Position numbers and translations under genes: made by a program. The notes beneath the pieces were generated by a model. That model searched no databases. It worked only from the letters and a program-made list of their open reading frames with translations, and was not told where the DNA came from. Shown piece after piece: positions 1 to 10,116 of a stretch of DNA of 64,000 nucleotides; the stretch's first letter is position 1, and the number at the start of each line of letters is the position of its first letter. Origin of the DNA: Bartonella bilalgolemi (GTDB taxonomy: Bacteria > Pseudomonadota > Alphaproteobacteria > Rhizobiales > Rhizobiaceae); the NCBI RefSeq assembly GCF_023500045.1, contig NZ_JAMCOF010000004.1, positions 62,001-126,000 on the forward strand. Reading direction: 5' to 3'.

Positions 1-2
1 CT

Positions 3-293
3 CAAGTTTTAGGTCTCTCATGCTCGACAACGTTTTTCCGGATTGTTTTTCCTCAACTTCTCCGCAATGCTTTACCAGGACTTTCTAACAATTGGCTTAC
101 TCTGCTTAAAGATACATCTCTTGTTTCAACTATTTCACTTCTTGATCTCATGCGACAAACTAATTTAGCTGCTACAGCAACTAATGAACCTATTCTGTTT
201 TATCTTGTAGCATGCTTACTCTATCTATTGTTTTCAGCAGTTTCTTCCACAATTTTACATTATCTAAATAACATGAACTCAAGTAGGATATAA
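3..293 (+). CDS. Amino-acid ABC transporter permease, C-terminal part (5' end outside window)
   Basis: The frame is open from the window edge to the TAA at 291-293 and gives about 96 residues. It contains the cytoplasmic EAA-type loop of binding-protein-dependent permeases (a QVLGLS start, then RIVFPQLLRNALPGL), followed by a segment resembling the HisQ/GlnP family (LLKDTSLVSTISLLDL) and a last membrane helix. It is the inner-membrane partner of the permease that starts 14 bases downstream. The N-terminal half and presumably the periplasmic binding protein lie upstream of the window. The family call is good; the substrate (probably a polar amino acid) is an inference. Confidence 0.8.
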   Translation, partial: QVLGLSCSTTFFRIVFPQLLRNALPGLSNNWLTLLKDTSLVSTISLLDLMRQTNLAATATNEPILFYLVACLLYLLFSAVSSTILHYLNNMNSSRI

Positions 294-307
294 AAGGTGC
301 TGATCTA

Positions 308-1015
308 ATGATTCCTGAATGGCTTTATTTTCTTTTTAATCCTGCACTTTTAAGCCGTTATAGCTTAAAATTATTTGATGGCTTTATTGTTACTTTAAAA
401 CTTGTTTCTATTTCTTGTTCAATAGGATTTCTTCTTGGTATATTAATTACATTCATACGTGTATCTAACAATAAACCCTTACAATATTTGGCACGTGCTT
501 ATATCTACTTTTTCCGCAGTTCTCCTTTATTGGCACAGCTCTTTCTCTTTTACTATGGACTTGGATCATTGAGCAGTTTCTGGCAACAAATTGGTTTGTG
601 GTGGTTTTTTCAAAATGCTTGGTATTGCTGTCTTTTTATTTTTTCGCTTAATTCTTCTGCCTATCAAGCTGAGATCTTTAGAGGAAGCTTGCTAGCAGTA
701 GCAACAGAACAACGAGAAGCATCAAAAGCTTTAGGACTGAATCGCTCTACAACATTTTTCAAAATTATTTTTCCACAAGCAATGGTAGCAGCATTACGCC
801 CCTTAGGAAATGAATTTATTTTAATGACTAAATCTAGTGCGATTGCTTCACTCGTAACTGTTTATGATTTAATGGGTACAACTAAACTAATCTACTCACG
901 TACTTTTGATTTCCAAGTTTATGTTTGGACTGCTATTATTTATCTTATTATCGTCGAGTTTATTCATCGAGTTATTATTCTGATTGAACACTATCTAACC
1001 CGATATTTACGATAA
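308..1015 (+). CDS. Amino-acid ABC transporter permease (HisM/GlnP family)
   Basis: This is a 235-residue inner-membrane permease with several hydrophobic helices. The EAA loop lies near residues 136-165 (REASKALGLNRS, then IIFPQAMVAALRPLGNEF) and contacts the ATPase. The N-terminal HisM/GlnP signature (FDGFIVTLKL) is also present. It pairs with the truncated permease upstream and the ATPase downstream to form a polar amino-acid uptake system. The ATG was chosen because it follows the preceding stop by 14 bases; the SD is weak (AAAAGGTG). The substrate cannot be read from the sequence; histidine, glutamine, arginine or cystine are all possible. Confidence 0.87.
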   Translation: MIPEWLYFLFNPALLSRYSLKLFDGFIVTLKLVSISCSIGFLLGILITFIRVSNNKPLQYLARAYIYFFRSSPLLAQLFLFYYGLGSLSSFWQQIGLWWFFQNAWYCCLFIFSLNSSAYQAEIFRGSLLAVATEQREASKALGLNRSTTFFKIIFPQAMVAALRPLGNEFILMTKSSAIASLVTVYDLMGTTKLIYSRTFDFQVYVWTAIIYLIIVEFIHRVIILIEHYLTRYLR

Positions 1016-1095
1016 ATAAAAGATAATTATAAAAACTCTTAATCCAATAAAGATATTAAATTAATCGATTTATTCATCAATTGAGAAAATAAAAA

Positions 1096-1875
1096 ATGAA
1101 TCTAGAGAATAAAAATAATCATCCTATTGATAATGCAAAAAGCTTAATTATCTCTATTCGCCACTTAAATAAATGGTATGGGGACTTTCAGGTACTATGT
1201 GACATCAATTTAGATATAGAAACTGGCGAACGTATTGTTATTTGCGGCCCTTCAGGATCAGGAAAATCAACTTTAATTCGTTGTATTAATCAACTAGAAC
1301 AAGCACAAGAGGGTTCAATCTTAGTCCACAATGTTGATATTAATAAAGCTCCCATACAACAGCAAAAAAGTATTTTACGCACAATAGGAATGCTTTTTCA
1401 AAACTTTAATTTATTTCCCCATATGACTGTTATACAAAATTGTATCTTAGCACCTATAGCAGTTCAAAAACTTTCTAAACAACGAGCAACAGAAAAAGCA
1501 ATCCATTATCTTACACAAGTTGGTGTTGAAAAACACTGTAATAAGTATCCTTTACAACTATCTGGTGGACAAAAACAGCGTGTAGCTATAGCACGTGCTC
1601 TTTGTATGGAACCTCAAATAATGCTTTTTGATGAACCAACATCAGCACTTGATCCAGAAAGCGTTGGAGAAGTCTTAGAGGTTATGGCACAACTAGCAAA
1701 TACTGGAATAACAATGCTTTGTGTTACCCATGAAATGGGTTTCGCTCGCAAAGTTTCAGAAAGGATACTCTTTCTAGAAAACGGAAGAATTATAGAAGAC
1801 ACAATATCAAGCACATTTTTTACTAATCCTAAAAGCCAACGTGCTCGTGATTTTCTAGCTAAAATCAAACATTAA
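1096..1875 (+). CDS. Amino-acid ABC transporter ATP-binding protein (GlnQ/HisP family)
   Basis: This 259-residue cytoplasmic ATPase powers the importer formed with the two permeases upstream. Walker A is GPSGSGKST near residue 52, the Q-loop is LFQNFNLFPH, the ABC signature is LSGGQKQRVAIARAL, Walker B is MLFDEPTSALDPE, and the H-loop is VTHEMGFA. The FNLFPHMTV segment is typical of the polar amino-acid subfamily. The N-terminus is about 15 residues longer than in GlnQ, so a later start is possible. It lies 80 bases after the permease and probably in the same transcript. It ends at a small hairpin shared with the convergent lpxB. Confidence 0.92.
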   Translation: MNLENKNNHPIDNAKSLIISIRHLNKWYGDFQVLCDINLDIETGERIVICGPSGSGKSTLIRCINQLEQAQEGSILVHNVDINKAPIQQQKSILRTIGMLFQNFNLFPHMTVIQNCILAPIAVQKLSKQRATEKAIHYLTQVGVEKHCNKYPLQLSGGQKQRVAIARALCMEPQIMLFDEPTSALDPESVGEVLEVMAQLANTGITMLCVTHEMGFARKVSERILFLENGRIIEDTISSTFFTNPKSQRARDFLAKIKH

Positions 1876-1891
1876 CCATAAACATTATGGT
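1875..1891. terminator. Short hairpin between convergent genes
   Basis: A perfect 7 bp inverted repeat (ACCATAA / TTATGGT, loop ACA) spans the end of the ABC ATPase gene and the 26-base gap before the lpxB stop. It has only a short, imperfect T/A-rich flank, so it is a plausible but weak bidirectional terminator. Confidence 0.4.
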
Positions 1892-1901
1892 ATCAACAAT
1901 T

Positions 1902-3077
1902 TTAAACATTCTGTTTTTCCTTAAGAAAGCGCATAATGGTTTGAGCAGCAATGTCTCCTGAGGGTATTTTTGTTTTCATTTTCGTCTCTATTATATCAAA
2001 AGAATCAAATTGTACATGTCGTAATAAATGGTTATGTAAAAGTTGTTCTATCTGCCTCGCTAACATACCAGGTCGCAAAAACTCATTAAAATATTCCGAA
2101 ACAACAGGCTTATCGGCAATAATATTCGGCAGAGCAGAACTCCATAGTAATACTTTTGAAAAAAAAAATAATTTAGAGAAATAATCAAGTTTATAGCACA
2201 GAACCATTGGAATTCCTGCCAGTGCTAATTCAAGTGAAACTGTTCCTAACGCTGCAAGAGCAACATCAGCTTCTGCAAAAGCAGACCATTTTGCATCTTC
2301 ACCAACAACAATCTCAACCTCATTTTTCCAATCTTGCGTTAAAAGACGAGTCTCATTTATTAAATCTGGTAAAGTTGGTAAAATAATACGTAAATGAGGA
2401 ATGCGTTGTTTAGCAATTTCTATTGTTTGTCCAAAAATAGGCATCAAATTGCGTATCTCTGAATTCCGTGATCCTGGTAAAATAACAACTGTAGGTTGTG
2501 ATATTTGTTCATTACGTAAACGTTTTTTTTTCGATTGCACAGCTAAAAGCGGTGGGTAGGTTAAAAGACGATGCCCAACATAAGTTGTAGCTGGCCCATT
2601 CAAATCTTTTATAATCTTTTCTTCAAAAGGAAAAACTGCCAATACATGATCAATAAATTTACGCATAATTTTAGCACGTTCTGGCCGCCATGCCCAAACA
2701 GTTGGAGCAACATATTGGATAATAGGAATAGAAGGCGCTAAAATGCGTACTCTTTTTGCTACACGATGAGTAAAATCAGGGCTGTCAATAATAATTAAAC
2801 AATCAGGTTGTTCCTGGGCAATGAACTTAGACAAATTACGAATATGCATCAATAATAATGGTAGTTTCTTTAACACTGCTCCTAAACCTATTAAAGCAAT
2901 ATCATTAAAGTTAAAAAAGCTTTTCAAGCCTAATGCTTCTAAATGTCTGCCTCCAACACCAATCAAATGAATACCGCATCTTGTCTGTTTGGATAAAGAT
3001 GAAATTAAGTCTGCTCCAAGTAAATCACCAGATTCTTCACCTGCAATAACAGCAATTTTTAAAGAACTATTATTCAT
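1902..3077 (-). CDS. lpxB: Lipid-A-disaccharide synthase
   Basis: LpxB joins UDP-2,3-diacylglucosamine and lipid X to give the lipid A disaccharide at the inner face of the inner membrane. The 391 residues match family length. The N-terminus has the GT19 pattern AGEESGDLLGADLI. The centre contains YVAPTVWAWRPERA and the nucleotide-sugar part has VILPGSRNSEI. Near the C-terminus SLELALAGIPMVLCYK is characteristic. The start overlaps the end of lpxI by 8 bases, which implies translational coupling. It is the last gene of the lpxD-fabZ-lpxA-lpxI-lpxB run. Confidence 0.96.
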   Translation of the reverse strand: MNNSSLKIAVIAGEESGDLLGADLISSLSKQTRCGIHLIGVGGRHLEALGLKSFFNFNDIALIGLGAVLKKLPLLLMHIRNLSKFIAQEQPDCLIIIDSPDFTHRVAKRVRILAPSIPIIQYVAPTVWAWRPERAKIMRKFIDHVLAVFPFEEKIIKDLNGPATTYVGHRLLTYPPLLAVQSKKKRLRNEQISQPTVVILPGSRNSEIRNLMPIFGQTIEIAKQRIPHLRIILPTLPDLINETRLLTQDWKNEVEIVVGEDAKWSAFAEADVALAALGTVSLELALAGIPMVLCYKLDYFSKLFFFSKVLLWSSALPNIIADKPVVSEYFNEFLRPGMLARQIEQLLHNHLLRHVQFDSFDIIETKMKTKIPSGDIAAQTIMRFLKEKQNV

Positions 3078-3942
3078 TGCCCGTTATCCTAAATGTTTCT
3101 ATAAACAAAGAATGTTTGTTAGCTTCTTCTATCGTTTTATCTAAAGATAATATCAAACTTTTCTTTGCTTCCACTGCAATGCCAGACAATCCACTTTTGG
3201 CAGCATTAATTACTGTTGTAGGTCCAATTGATGGCAAATCCACTCGATGATCTTGTTGTGGTTTTACACATTTCACAAGAACACCGCCTTGCGGCATAAT
3301 TTGCTGCCTTTCTCGCATTTCCTGGACTCGCTTTAACATATTATCAGTTCCCTCTGAATCTTCTACTGCAACTACTCGGCCATCAATAACTACAGCCGCT
3401 TGTCCAATATCTAATCGACCTAAAATCCTTGCTGCTTCAACCGCCACAAGAATATCAGCATTCTGCTTAGGAGTAGCACGTTGCACTGTTAAATTAAATT
3501 CTATTGGAGCAAGCAAATCTGGTACAACCTCATGAGCACCAATAACACAAAAACCACGATCCTCCAGAATACGTATAAAAGTTCTTAATAATGTATCATC
3601 TCCACTTCTCAATGCCTTAAACAACTTTGATAAAGCCAATAAAGTTGTCCAATCGGGTCGCAATTGCAAAAGAGATGGACGCTTTTTCACACCACCTGCC
3701 AAAATAATATTGCGAATTTCAGTCGCTTTTAAAATTTTAAATAACCGTGCTAATTCTACAATTGATAGTTCACAATATTCATAACTATAAAGTGCTACAT
3801 CGGCTTCACCACGCAAAAGAACAAGAAAAGGATTTTGTCCACGTTTTTCAAGTTCTTGAGCAACTACTGTAGGTAAAATACCGCTTCCAGCAATGATAGC
3901 AGTTCTACCGGAAAAGCAACTTCTAACATTAGAAAAAGGCAC
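3070..3942 (-). CDS. lpxI: UDP-2,3-diacylglucosamine pyrophosphatase LpxI (DUF1009)
   Basis: LpxI hydrolyses UDP-2,3-diacylglucosamine to lipid X and UMP. It is the alphaproteobacterial substitute for LpxH. The 290 residues fit the family: an N-terminal domain starting TAIIAGSGILPTVVAQEL, and a C-terminal domain with GQAAVVIDGRVVAVEDSEGTD and VKCVKPQQDHRVDLPSIGPTTV. It sits 2 bases after lpxA and overlaps lpxB by 8 bases, so the three are surely cotranscribed. Its substrate is the product of LpxD and its product feeds LpxB. Confidence 0.94.
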   Translation of the reverse strand: MPFSNVRSCFSGRTAIIAGSGILPTVVAQELEKRGQNPFLVLLRGEADVALYSYEYCELSIVELARLFKILKATEIRNIILAGGVKKRPSLLQLRPDWTTLLALSKLFKALRSGDDTLLRTFIRILEDRGFCVIGAHEVVPDLLAPIEFNLTVQRATPKQNADILVAVEAARILGRLDIGQAAVVIDGRVVAVEDSEGTDNMLKRVQEMRERQQIMPQGGVLVKCVKPQQDHRVDLPSIGPTTVINAAKSGLSGIAVEAKKSLILSLDKTIEEANKHSLFIETFRITGNE

Positions 3943-3944
3943 TT

Positions 3945-4769
3945 TTAGTCCTTATTTGAATTTATTATGTTATCTTCAAATCTAGGCGTACAATAAAAAC
4001 GTTTTCCTTTTTCTTGAATAAAACTAATTACATCAATTACAGATTGCGAAGTAGGATAAGAAGAAAAAACATCATTAACACGTTCTTTAAACGGTTTATT
4101 ACGATCAAAAAGCATAAAAACTGCATGACGTAAAGCATGAATCTCTTTACGTGCAAGACCAGCACGCTTCATCCCAATAATATTTAGTCCGGCAAGTTTT
4201 GCTTGTACACCAACAGCTGTTCCATAAGGAATCAAATCTCCAACCAACGCAGATACACCACCAATAAATGCATGATGTCCAATACGAACGAACTGATGAA
4301 CAGCAGCGCCACCACCAATAATAACATAATCACCAACTGTAACATGGCCGCCAATCATTGCATTATTTGCAAATGTCACATGATTCCCTACACAACAATC
4401 ATGTGCAACATGAGCATAAGAAAAGAATTGACAATTATCGCCAACAACTGTTGTTCCTGAGCTTGAATCCGAACCTCTATGCATCGTAACACCTTCACGA
4501 ATCATACAGTTTTTACCAATAAAAAGAGTTGTATGCCCCCCTTTATGTTTATTATTCTGTGGATCTGCACCCAAAACTGCATGAGGAAATATCTTACTAT
4601 TTGCACCTATCACTGTCTCGCCCATTATTACAACGTGACTCATTAGATGACATCCATCATCAATAATAGCTTTTGGACCAATATGACAAAACGGCCCTAT
4701 TGATACATTTTTACCAAGTTGTGCTCCTTTTTCTACAAAAGCAGTTGGATGGATTTTTGTATCAGACAT
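3945..4769 (-). CDS. lpxA: UDP-N-acetylglucosamine acyltransferase
   Basis: LpxA transfers a 3-hydroxyacyl chain from ACP to UDP-GlcNAc, the first step of lipid A synthesis. The protein is a trimeric left-handed beta-helix, visible here as hexapeptide repeats from residue 6 to about 190. The catalytic His lies in YAHVAHDCCVGNHV. The C-terminal helical domain includes GLNIIGMKRAGL. The ATG at 4769 (274 residues) was preferred over an in-frame TTG two codons upstream, because AGGA lies 8 bases before the ATG. It lies 15 bases after fabZ. Confidence 0.96.
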   Translation of the reverse strand: MSDTKIHPTAFVEKGAQLGKNVSIGPFCHIGPKAIIDDGCHLMSHVVIMGETVIGANSKIFPHAVLGADPQNNKHKGGHTTLFIGKNCMIREGVTMHRGSDSSSGTTVVGDNCQFFSYAHVAHDCCVGNHVTFANNAMIGGHVTVGDYVIIGGGAAVHQFVRIGHHAFIGGVSALVGDLIPYGTAVGVQAKLAGLNIIGMKRAGLARKEIHALRHAVFMLFDRNKPFKERVNDVFSSYPTSQSVIDVISFIQEKGKRFYCTPRFEDNIINSNKD

Positions 4770-4784
4770 TCCCAAATTCCTAAT

Positions 4785-5252
4785 TTACTTTGATTCAACA
4801 ATCATCGCAGAAACTTCTGCTTCAGCAACGCGAACATCTTCTACTTTTGCAATACATAAAAAACGTCTAATATTTGACCGCTTTTTTAATAGTTGGACAT
4901 GAATTTTCAGTTGATCACCGGGTATAACCGGCTTACGAAATTTCGCATTATCAACAGTCATAAGATAGACTAAACCTAATTCCGTACTATTTAAACTCAA
5001 AAGTGAAATCGCTCCTGCTGTTTGTGCCATAGCTTCTAAAATCAAAACACCAGGCATAACTGGCTTTTCAGGAAAGTGCCCCATAAAATGTGGTTCATTA
5101 ATTGTTACATTTTTAATACCAATAGCTCCTTGATCACCATCAATTTGGACTATACGATCAATCAATAAAAATGGATAACGATGTGGTAATACTGATAGTA
5201 ATTTATCAATATCTATAGCCCCTAAACTTTTAGTCTCTTCAGTATCGGTCAT
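4785..5252 (-). CDS. fabZ: 3-hydroxyacyl-[ACP] dehydratase FabZ
   Basis: FabZ dehydrates 3-hydroxyacyl-ACP in fatty acid elongation and competes with LpxA and LpxD for the same substrate, so its place between lpxD and lpxA makes functional sense. The 155-residue hot-dog protein has the N-terminal [13 protein letters not shown], the catalytic His in [16 protein letters not shown] and the catalytic Glu in [11 protein letters not shown]. One base separates it from lpxD, consistent with coupled translation. Confidence 0.96.
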   Translation of the reverse strand: MTDTEETKSLGAIDIDKLLSVLPHRYPFLLIDRIVQIDGDQGAIGIKNVTINEPHFMGHFPEKPVMPGVLILEAMAQTAGAISLLSLNSTELGLVYLMTVDNAKFRKPVIPGDQLKIHVQLLKKRSNIRRFLCIAKVEDVRVAEAEVSAMIVESK

Positions 5253-5253
5253 A

Positions 5254-6300
5254 TCAGCGTTTCTCCCTTTTTACTTTCCCGATACTACGCAATGCTGCTA
5301 CTTCGCGAAACCACTGTTTAAATGGTCGCGCCGGACTACCTCCCCACTTTTCTCCATCTGGAATATCATTCATAACACCACTACCAGCAGCAATTTGAAC
5401 ACATTCACCTATTGTGATATGATCCGCAATTCCAACACTTCCCCCAAGCTGAGACATATCTCCTATAAATGTGCTTCCAGCAATTCCGCATTGAGCAGCA
5501 ATAAGACAATAACGACCAATCTTTACATTATGAGCAATCTGCACCAAATTATCAATTTTGCTCCCCTCACCAATGATTGTATCATCAAATGTACCACGAT
5601 CAATCGTCGTGTTTGCACCAATTTCTACACCATCTTGAATTATCACACGACCAAGATGTGGAATTTTTTCAACGCCAACGGCACTTCTAACGTAACCAAA
5701 ACCATCCTGCCCAATACAAACACCAGGATAAATATAAACTCTATCACCTATTAAAGAATATTGGACCGTTACCTTAGGAGCAATATAGCAATCACGTCCG
5801 ATACGACAATTTTCTCCAATAACAGCTGTTGATGAAATAAGAGTACCTGAACCAATTTCAACGTTTCTACCAATAACAGCTCCCGCCTCAACACACACAT
5901 CATTTCCAAGCTTAGCACTTGAATGAATATGAGCATGTGGTGAAATTTCTTTTTGACCGAACCAAGGGGTTGGCCTAACAGAAGCAGGAAATAAAATACG
6001 CCCCACTTGAGCAAAATCACGTTGCGGCGTAGATGTCACCAAAATTGCAATAGTTTCAGGTACTTTAAAAACAATATCACTCGTACAAAAGACAGCAACT
6101 GCAGAACTCCCCAATAGAGAATCAGAAAGTTTTTGATTCTCTATAAAGACAAGAGAACCCTCCTCAGCACTCTCAACAGAAGAAAGAGTATTTATAACTG
6201 TATTAGAAAACTCTGGATTAAGAAGCTTTGCACCCGTCAACTTTACTACGTCAGCAACCGTCAACCGCCGAGACGGCGTAAAAAAAAATGTATCCGCCAT
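5254..6300 (-). CDS. lpxD: UDP-3-O-acylglucosamine N-acyltransferase
   Basis: LpxD adds the second 3-hydroxyacyl chain, to the amino group of UDP-3-O-acylglucosamine. The roughly 348 residues comprise an N-terminal uridine-binding domain ([20 protein letters not shown]), a long run of hexapeptide repeats from about residue 110 to 310, and the catalytic His in [12 protein letters not shown]. The C-terminus [11 protein letters not shown] is typical. The ATG at 6300 follows an in-frame TTG; either could initiate. It lies 67 bases after bamA, the conserved order in this class. Confidence 0.95.
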   Translation of the reverse strand: MADTFFFTPSRRLTVADVVKLTGAKLLNPEFSNTVINTLSSVESAEEGSLVFIENQKLSDSLLGSSAVAVFCTSDIVFKVPETIAILVTSTPQRDFAQVGRILFPASVRPTPWFGQKEISPHAHIHSSAKLGNDVCVEAGAVIGRNVEIGSGTLISSTAVIGENCRIGRDCYIAPKVTVQYSLIGDRVYIYPGVCIGQDGFGYVRSAVGVEKIPHLGRVIIQDGVEIGANTTIDRGTFDDTIIGEGSKIDNLVQIAHNVKIGRYCLIAAQCGIAGSTFIGDMSQLGGSVGIADHITIGECVQIAAGSGVMNDIPDGEKWGGSPARPFKQWFREVAALRSIGKVKREKR

Positions 6301-6367
6301 CAAAACACTTTCTCTCCCAGTTTAATGTAATTTCCCTTAAAACTCACCTTCCTGGAGAAAATCCAAA

Positions 6368-8776
6368 TTAAAACTTGGTAGAAATACCAAAGTTCAGACT
6401 TTGCACATTATCGCCTTTTTGCTTAGTTAATGGCCAAGCATAATCAAAACGAAGCGGACCAAATGGAGATTCCCACATTAAACTAACCCCCGCAGATGTA
6501 CGCCATGAGCTATGGGTATTTGTAACTGGTGTCTCATTTGTCAGAACAGGCTTATAATTATTGCCATAAAGTGTTGCAGCATCTAAAAATACAGCACCGC
6601 GGAATCCTAAACTATCAGGCACGATAGGTATAGGAAACTGCACTTCAGCAGTTCCATTCATATATGTTGTACCACCTAAGAAATACACTTCACCCTGCTC
6701 AGAAATCTGGCGAGGCCCTATTCCATTATACTTAAAACCTCGAATCATATCATTGTTGCTTTTAAACATATCAAAAATACGAAGACCATTATCACCTATT
6801 CCATATATATAACCAGCACCAACAGAAAATAAACCAACAACATCCATTCGATCAGAGAGTGTTTTGTACATCATCGCCTTACCAGTTGTCTTCAGGAACT
6901 GCGCATCTCCACCAAGCCCTGCATACTCCTGAAGAAGGCGTGCGTATATACCATCATGAGGATTTTTCATATCATCGATAGAATTATAAGTTAAACCATA
7001 ACTAATAGATGAACGATGCCAAGGACTATGCTTAGCAGCTTGAACAATTGCACCAGAATATTTTTGGTACAATTCTCTTATAACTTCATCATCAGTTAAA
7101 TCATATTGTGCACCAAAATCATATTCTTCTTGCACGTAAGAATAAGCTAAATTAGCAGATAATTGATCATTAATTGGTAACCCAAATCGAAGCGAGCTAC
7201 CTGTTTGCCGTACATCATATGCTTTATCAGCACGATAAGTACTGCGAAAAATATCAAGACCAGCAGATGAACGATAACCTAAGAAATGGGGATCAACAAA
7301 CGATAAATTATAATTACGGGACTTTTCTTGACCAGCTCCTAATCCCAAACGTACATATTGGCCACGCCCTCCGAGATTACGCTCAGTAACAGATACTTCA
7401 AGTGACATACCTGGACTCGTACCACCTGTAGTATATCCTCCAGAGAAAGAAAGATCTCCTGTTGGAACTTCTACTACATCTATAACCAATGTAACCTGAT
7501 CAGATTGATCCGTCGAAACCATTGAAATATTAACTGCTTTAAAAAAGCCCAGAGATTCTAGTCGACGTTTTGCACGTTGCACCAGCGTTTGATTGTAAGC
7601 ATCACCTTCATTTAAATCAAGTTCACGCCGAATAATATAATCACGCGTCTTTTCATTACCACGGATCTCAATTCGTTGAACATATGCTCGAGGGCCTTGC
7701 TCAATGTTATAAACAATTGAAATTGTATGATTCTTAAAATTACGGTTTCTCCTTGGATCAACCTTAGCGAAGGCATATCCAGAGTCAGCAACTTTATTAT
7801 TAATAAGTGTTACAGACTGCTCAACATATTCGGCATTATAAACATCACCTGTACGAGTCTTAATAATCTTTTTTAGAGACTGAGTATCAACTCCTTCAAT
7901 ATCACTCTCAATCTGAATATCACCAATTTTATAGCATGCTCCTTCATCAAGAATGAAATGAATTTTATAAGCATTATTGCTTTCATCATAAACTGCTTTA
8001 GATGAAACAACGCGAAAATCAGCATAACCACGACTATAATAAAATCGGCGAAGAGCCTCTTCATCAGCAGCTAGACGATCTTCTGTATAAACATCACCCT
8101 TCAACAATAATGAGAATATTCCTGAAGGCTTCGTTAAAATCACATCACGCAAACGACGCACTCCAAATGTCTTATTCCCTTGAAACGTAATATCGGCAAT
8201 TTTTGTCCTCTGGCCTTCAACAATATTGAAAACCACATTTACACGTCCTTTACCTAAATTAATAGTTTGAACTGTAACAGAAACATTATTGCGACCAACA
8301 GTCCTATACGCTTCACGAATCACTTTTATATCAGCTGAAAGCTTATCAGAACTGAAAGTTTCATTTGGTTTCAGAGTAATGAAACGCTTAAGATCAGGAT
8401 CTTTAAATGTTTTATTCCCTTGAAAAAGTACCTGATTAACAGTCTCATATTCCTTAACAGCTACAACAAGCTTATTGCCTACCTGATTTATTTTAATGTC
8501 ATAAAATAATCCTAGCTCAAAAAGGCGTTTCACTTCAGCATCAATATCACCTTCAGAAAAATTTCTTCCAGTTTTAATTTTCATATTATCTCTAATAGTC
8601 TGAGCACCTACATACTTATTACCACGAACTTCAATAGAATGAACAATTGATGCCTGTGTTTCCTTAACAATTGCAATTGACATAACAGCTGCTGCTGGAA
8701 CAACTGCAACTATAGCTAGCACCAATGCAGATGTTGCGTTTAAAAATCTTGAACTCGCAGTCATTAGCCTCTTCAC
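6368..8776 (-). CDS. bamA: Outer membrane protein assembly factor BamA
   Basis: BamA is the essential Omp85 insertase that folds beta-barrels into the outer membrane. The 802 residues begin with a basic, hydrophobic signal sequence (residues 1 to about 42). Five POTRA domains follow (about 43-440; recurrent patterns such as VEVRGNK, FQGNKTF and IEIRGNEKT), then the 16-strand barrel. The barrel signature GLGAGQ and the lid-loop-like GFKYNGIGPR are visible, and it ends FGISTKF with the terminal aromatic residue expected of outer-membrane proteins. It is placed between rseP and lpxD, as in other Rhizobiales. Confidence 0.96.
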   Translation of the reverse strand: MKRLMTASSRFLNATSALVLAIVAVVPAAAVMSIAIVKETQASIVHSIEVRGNKYVGAQTIRDNMKIKTGRNFSEGDIDAEVKRLFELGLFYDIKINQVGNKLVVAVKEYETVNQVLFQGNKTFKDPDLKRFITLKPNETFSSDKLSADIKVIREAYRTVGRNNVSVTVQTINLGKGRVNVVFNIVEGQRTKIADITFQGNKTFGVRRLRDVILTKPSGIFSLLLKGDVYTEDRLAADEEALRRFYYSRGYADFRVVSSKAVYDESNNAYKIHFILDEGACYKIGDIQIESDIEGVDTQSLKKIIKTRTGDVYNAEYVEQSVTLINNKVADSGYAFAKVDPRRNRNFKNHTISIVYNIEQGPRAYVQRIEIRGNEKTRDYIIRRELDLNEGDAYNQTLVQRAKRRLESLGFFKAVNISMVSTDQSDQVTLVIDVVEVPTGDLSFSGGYTTGGTSPGMSLEVSVTERNLGGRGQYVRLGLGAGQEKSRNYNLSFVDPHFLGYRSSAGLDIFRSTYRADKAYDVRQTGSSLRFGLPINDQLSANLAYSYVQEEYDFGAQYDLTDDEVIRELYQKYSGAIVQAAKHSPWHRSSISYGLTYNSIDDMKNPHDGIYARLLQEYAGLGGDAQFLKTTGKAMMYKTLSDRMDVVGLFSVGAGYIYGIGDNGLRIFDMFKSNNDMIRGFKYNGIGPRQISEQGEVYFLGGTTYMNGTAEVQFPIPIVPDSLGFRGAVFLDAATLYGNNYKPVLTNETPVTNTHSSWRTSAGVSLMWESPFGPLRFDYAWPLTKQKGDNVQSLNFGISTKF

Positions 8777-8931
8777 CTTAATACTCTTTTATTTTTACAC
8801 ATATACCCCAATAAATTAAGCTACAACAACTTTTTATTAGGAACTATTTAGCACTTAAATTACTATCTATAGCCTACTATGCCACAATATTTTGTGAATA
8901 TAGTAAACAACCTCTTAATCTTTATTATTCC

Positions 8932-10116
8932 TCAATTTGTAAAATATTTTCCATAACTAATAGCCAAACCACAAAAATAATCATTAAATAGTGCAAAAAT
9001 CGTAAACACGATGACAGTAAAAAATCCTATACGAAAAGCAATTTCCTGAATTTTAGCTGGAACTGGCTTACCAACTATAGCTTCAATAATATAAAACAAT
9101 AAATGTCCACCATCAAGCGGTGGAATAGGAAAAAAATTAATAAGCCCAATACAAATTGAAAAAAAAGCTGTAAAATACGACATAGAGGAAAAGCCTGTTT
9201 CACTAATTTCCCAAGCAATCTGCACAGTTTTAGAAGGACCACTTAATTGACAATGATCTTCCTGTCCACCGATTAAACGACTAAAAAAAGAAATTGTTTG
9301 GATAATAATCAATATTGTACGCCTTAATGACTCTTTTATTGATTCTATCCAATTATAGTGAATATGTTTTTTATAAACTGGATCTAAATGCTCAGGATTA
9401 TCGCGAACAACCGGAGCTCTTATACCAATCATACCGACCCGAACCTGATTGCCAAATCCATCATCCCGCTTGATTACTTTAGGTGTAATTACTACAGTTA
9501 AAATTTGCCCCATACGCTCTATTTTAAATTCTATAGGATCTCGACCATGCAAAGTTACATAAGCTACTAAATCTCCAAAACTTTCAATCTGTTTACCATC
9601 CATTTCAACAAAACGATCACCTGGTATTAAACCAGCTTGAATAGCAGGAGAATCTTTTTCTAGATAACCAACAACGGGTTCAACAACTACACGACCATAA
9701 AAAAAGAAAAAAAATGTTAAAATAACAATAGCAAATAAAACATTAAATAAGGGTCCTGCAAAAACCGTCATCGCTCTTTTCCAAGCATGAGCAGCCATAA
9801 ATGAAGCAGGTGGAAATGAAGATGATTTTATTCCGTTACTATCTTCAATAAATTTTACATATCCCCCTAAGAAAAAAAGCCCTAAACGCCACCGTGTACC
9901 CCATTTATCTGTATAATTCAGCAATTCTGGTCCAAATCCAATCGAAAAAACAGATGCCTGAATACCACACCATCTTCCAATAAGATAATGTCCCATCTCA
10001 TGTACAAAAACAATAATTAAAATGGAGAAAAAAACATTTAAACCTCTTAAAAAGAGATCACTTACATTAAGTATATGACTTAAAAAGTCCAAAGTATCAT
10101 TTTCCAATAAAATCAT
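8932..10116 (-). CDS. rseP: Site-2 intramembrane zinc metalloprotease RseP
   Basis: RseP cleaves anti-sigma factors or signal-peptide remnants within the inner membrane. The zinc-binding HEMGH lies at residues 39-43 in the first helix and the second metal-ligand motif is PPLDGGHLLFY near residue 340. A PDZ domain lies in between (around 145-220, GYLEKDSPAIQAGLIPGDRFVE). The 394 residues suit the family. The start overlaps cdsA by 4 bases (ATGA), implying coupling. A 155-base gap with no clear gene separates it from bamA. Confidence 0.95.
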   Translation of the reverse strand: MILLENDTLDFLSHILNVSDLFLRGLNVFFSILIIVFVHEMGHYLIGRWCGIQASVFSIGFGPELLNYTDKWGTRWRLGLFFLGGYVKFIEDSNGIKSSSFPPASFMAAHAWKRAMTVFAGPLFNVLFAIVILTFFFFFYGRVVVEPVVGYLEKDSPAIQAGLIPGDRFVEMDGKQIESFGDLVAYVTLHGRDPIEFKIERMGQILTVVITPKVIKRDDGFGNQVRVGMIGIRAPVVRDNPEHLDPVYKKHIHYNWIESIKESLRRTILIIIQTISFFSRLIGGQEDHCQLSGPSKTVQIAWEISETGFSSMSYFTAFFSICIGLINFFPIPPLDGGHLLFYIIEAIVGKPVPAKIQEIAFRIGFFTVIVFTIFALFNDYFCGLAISYGKYFTN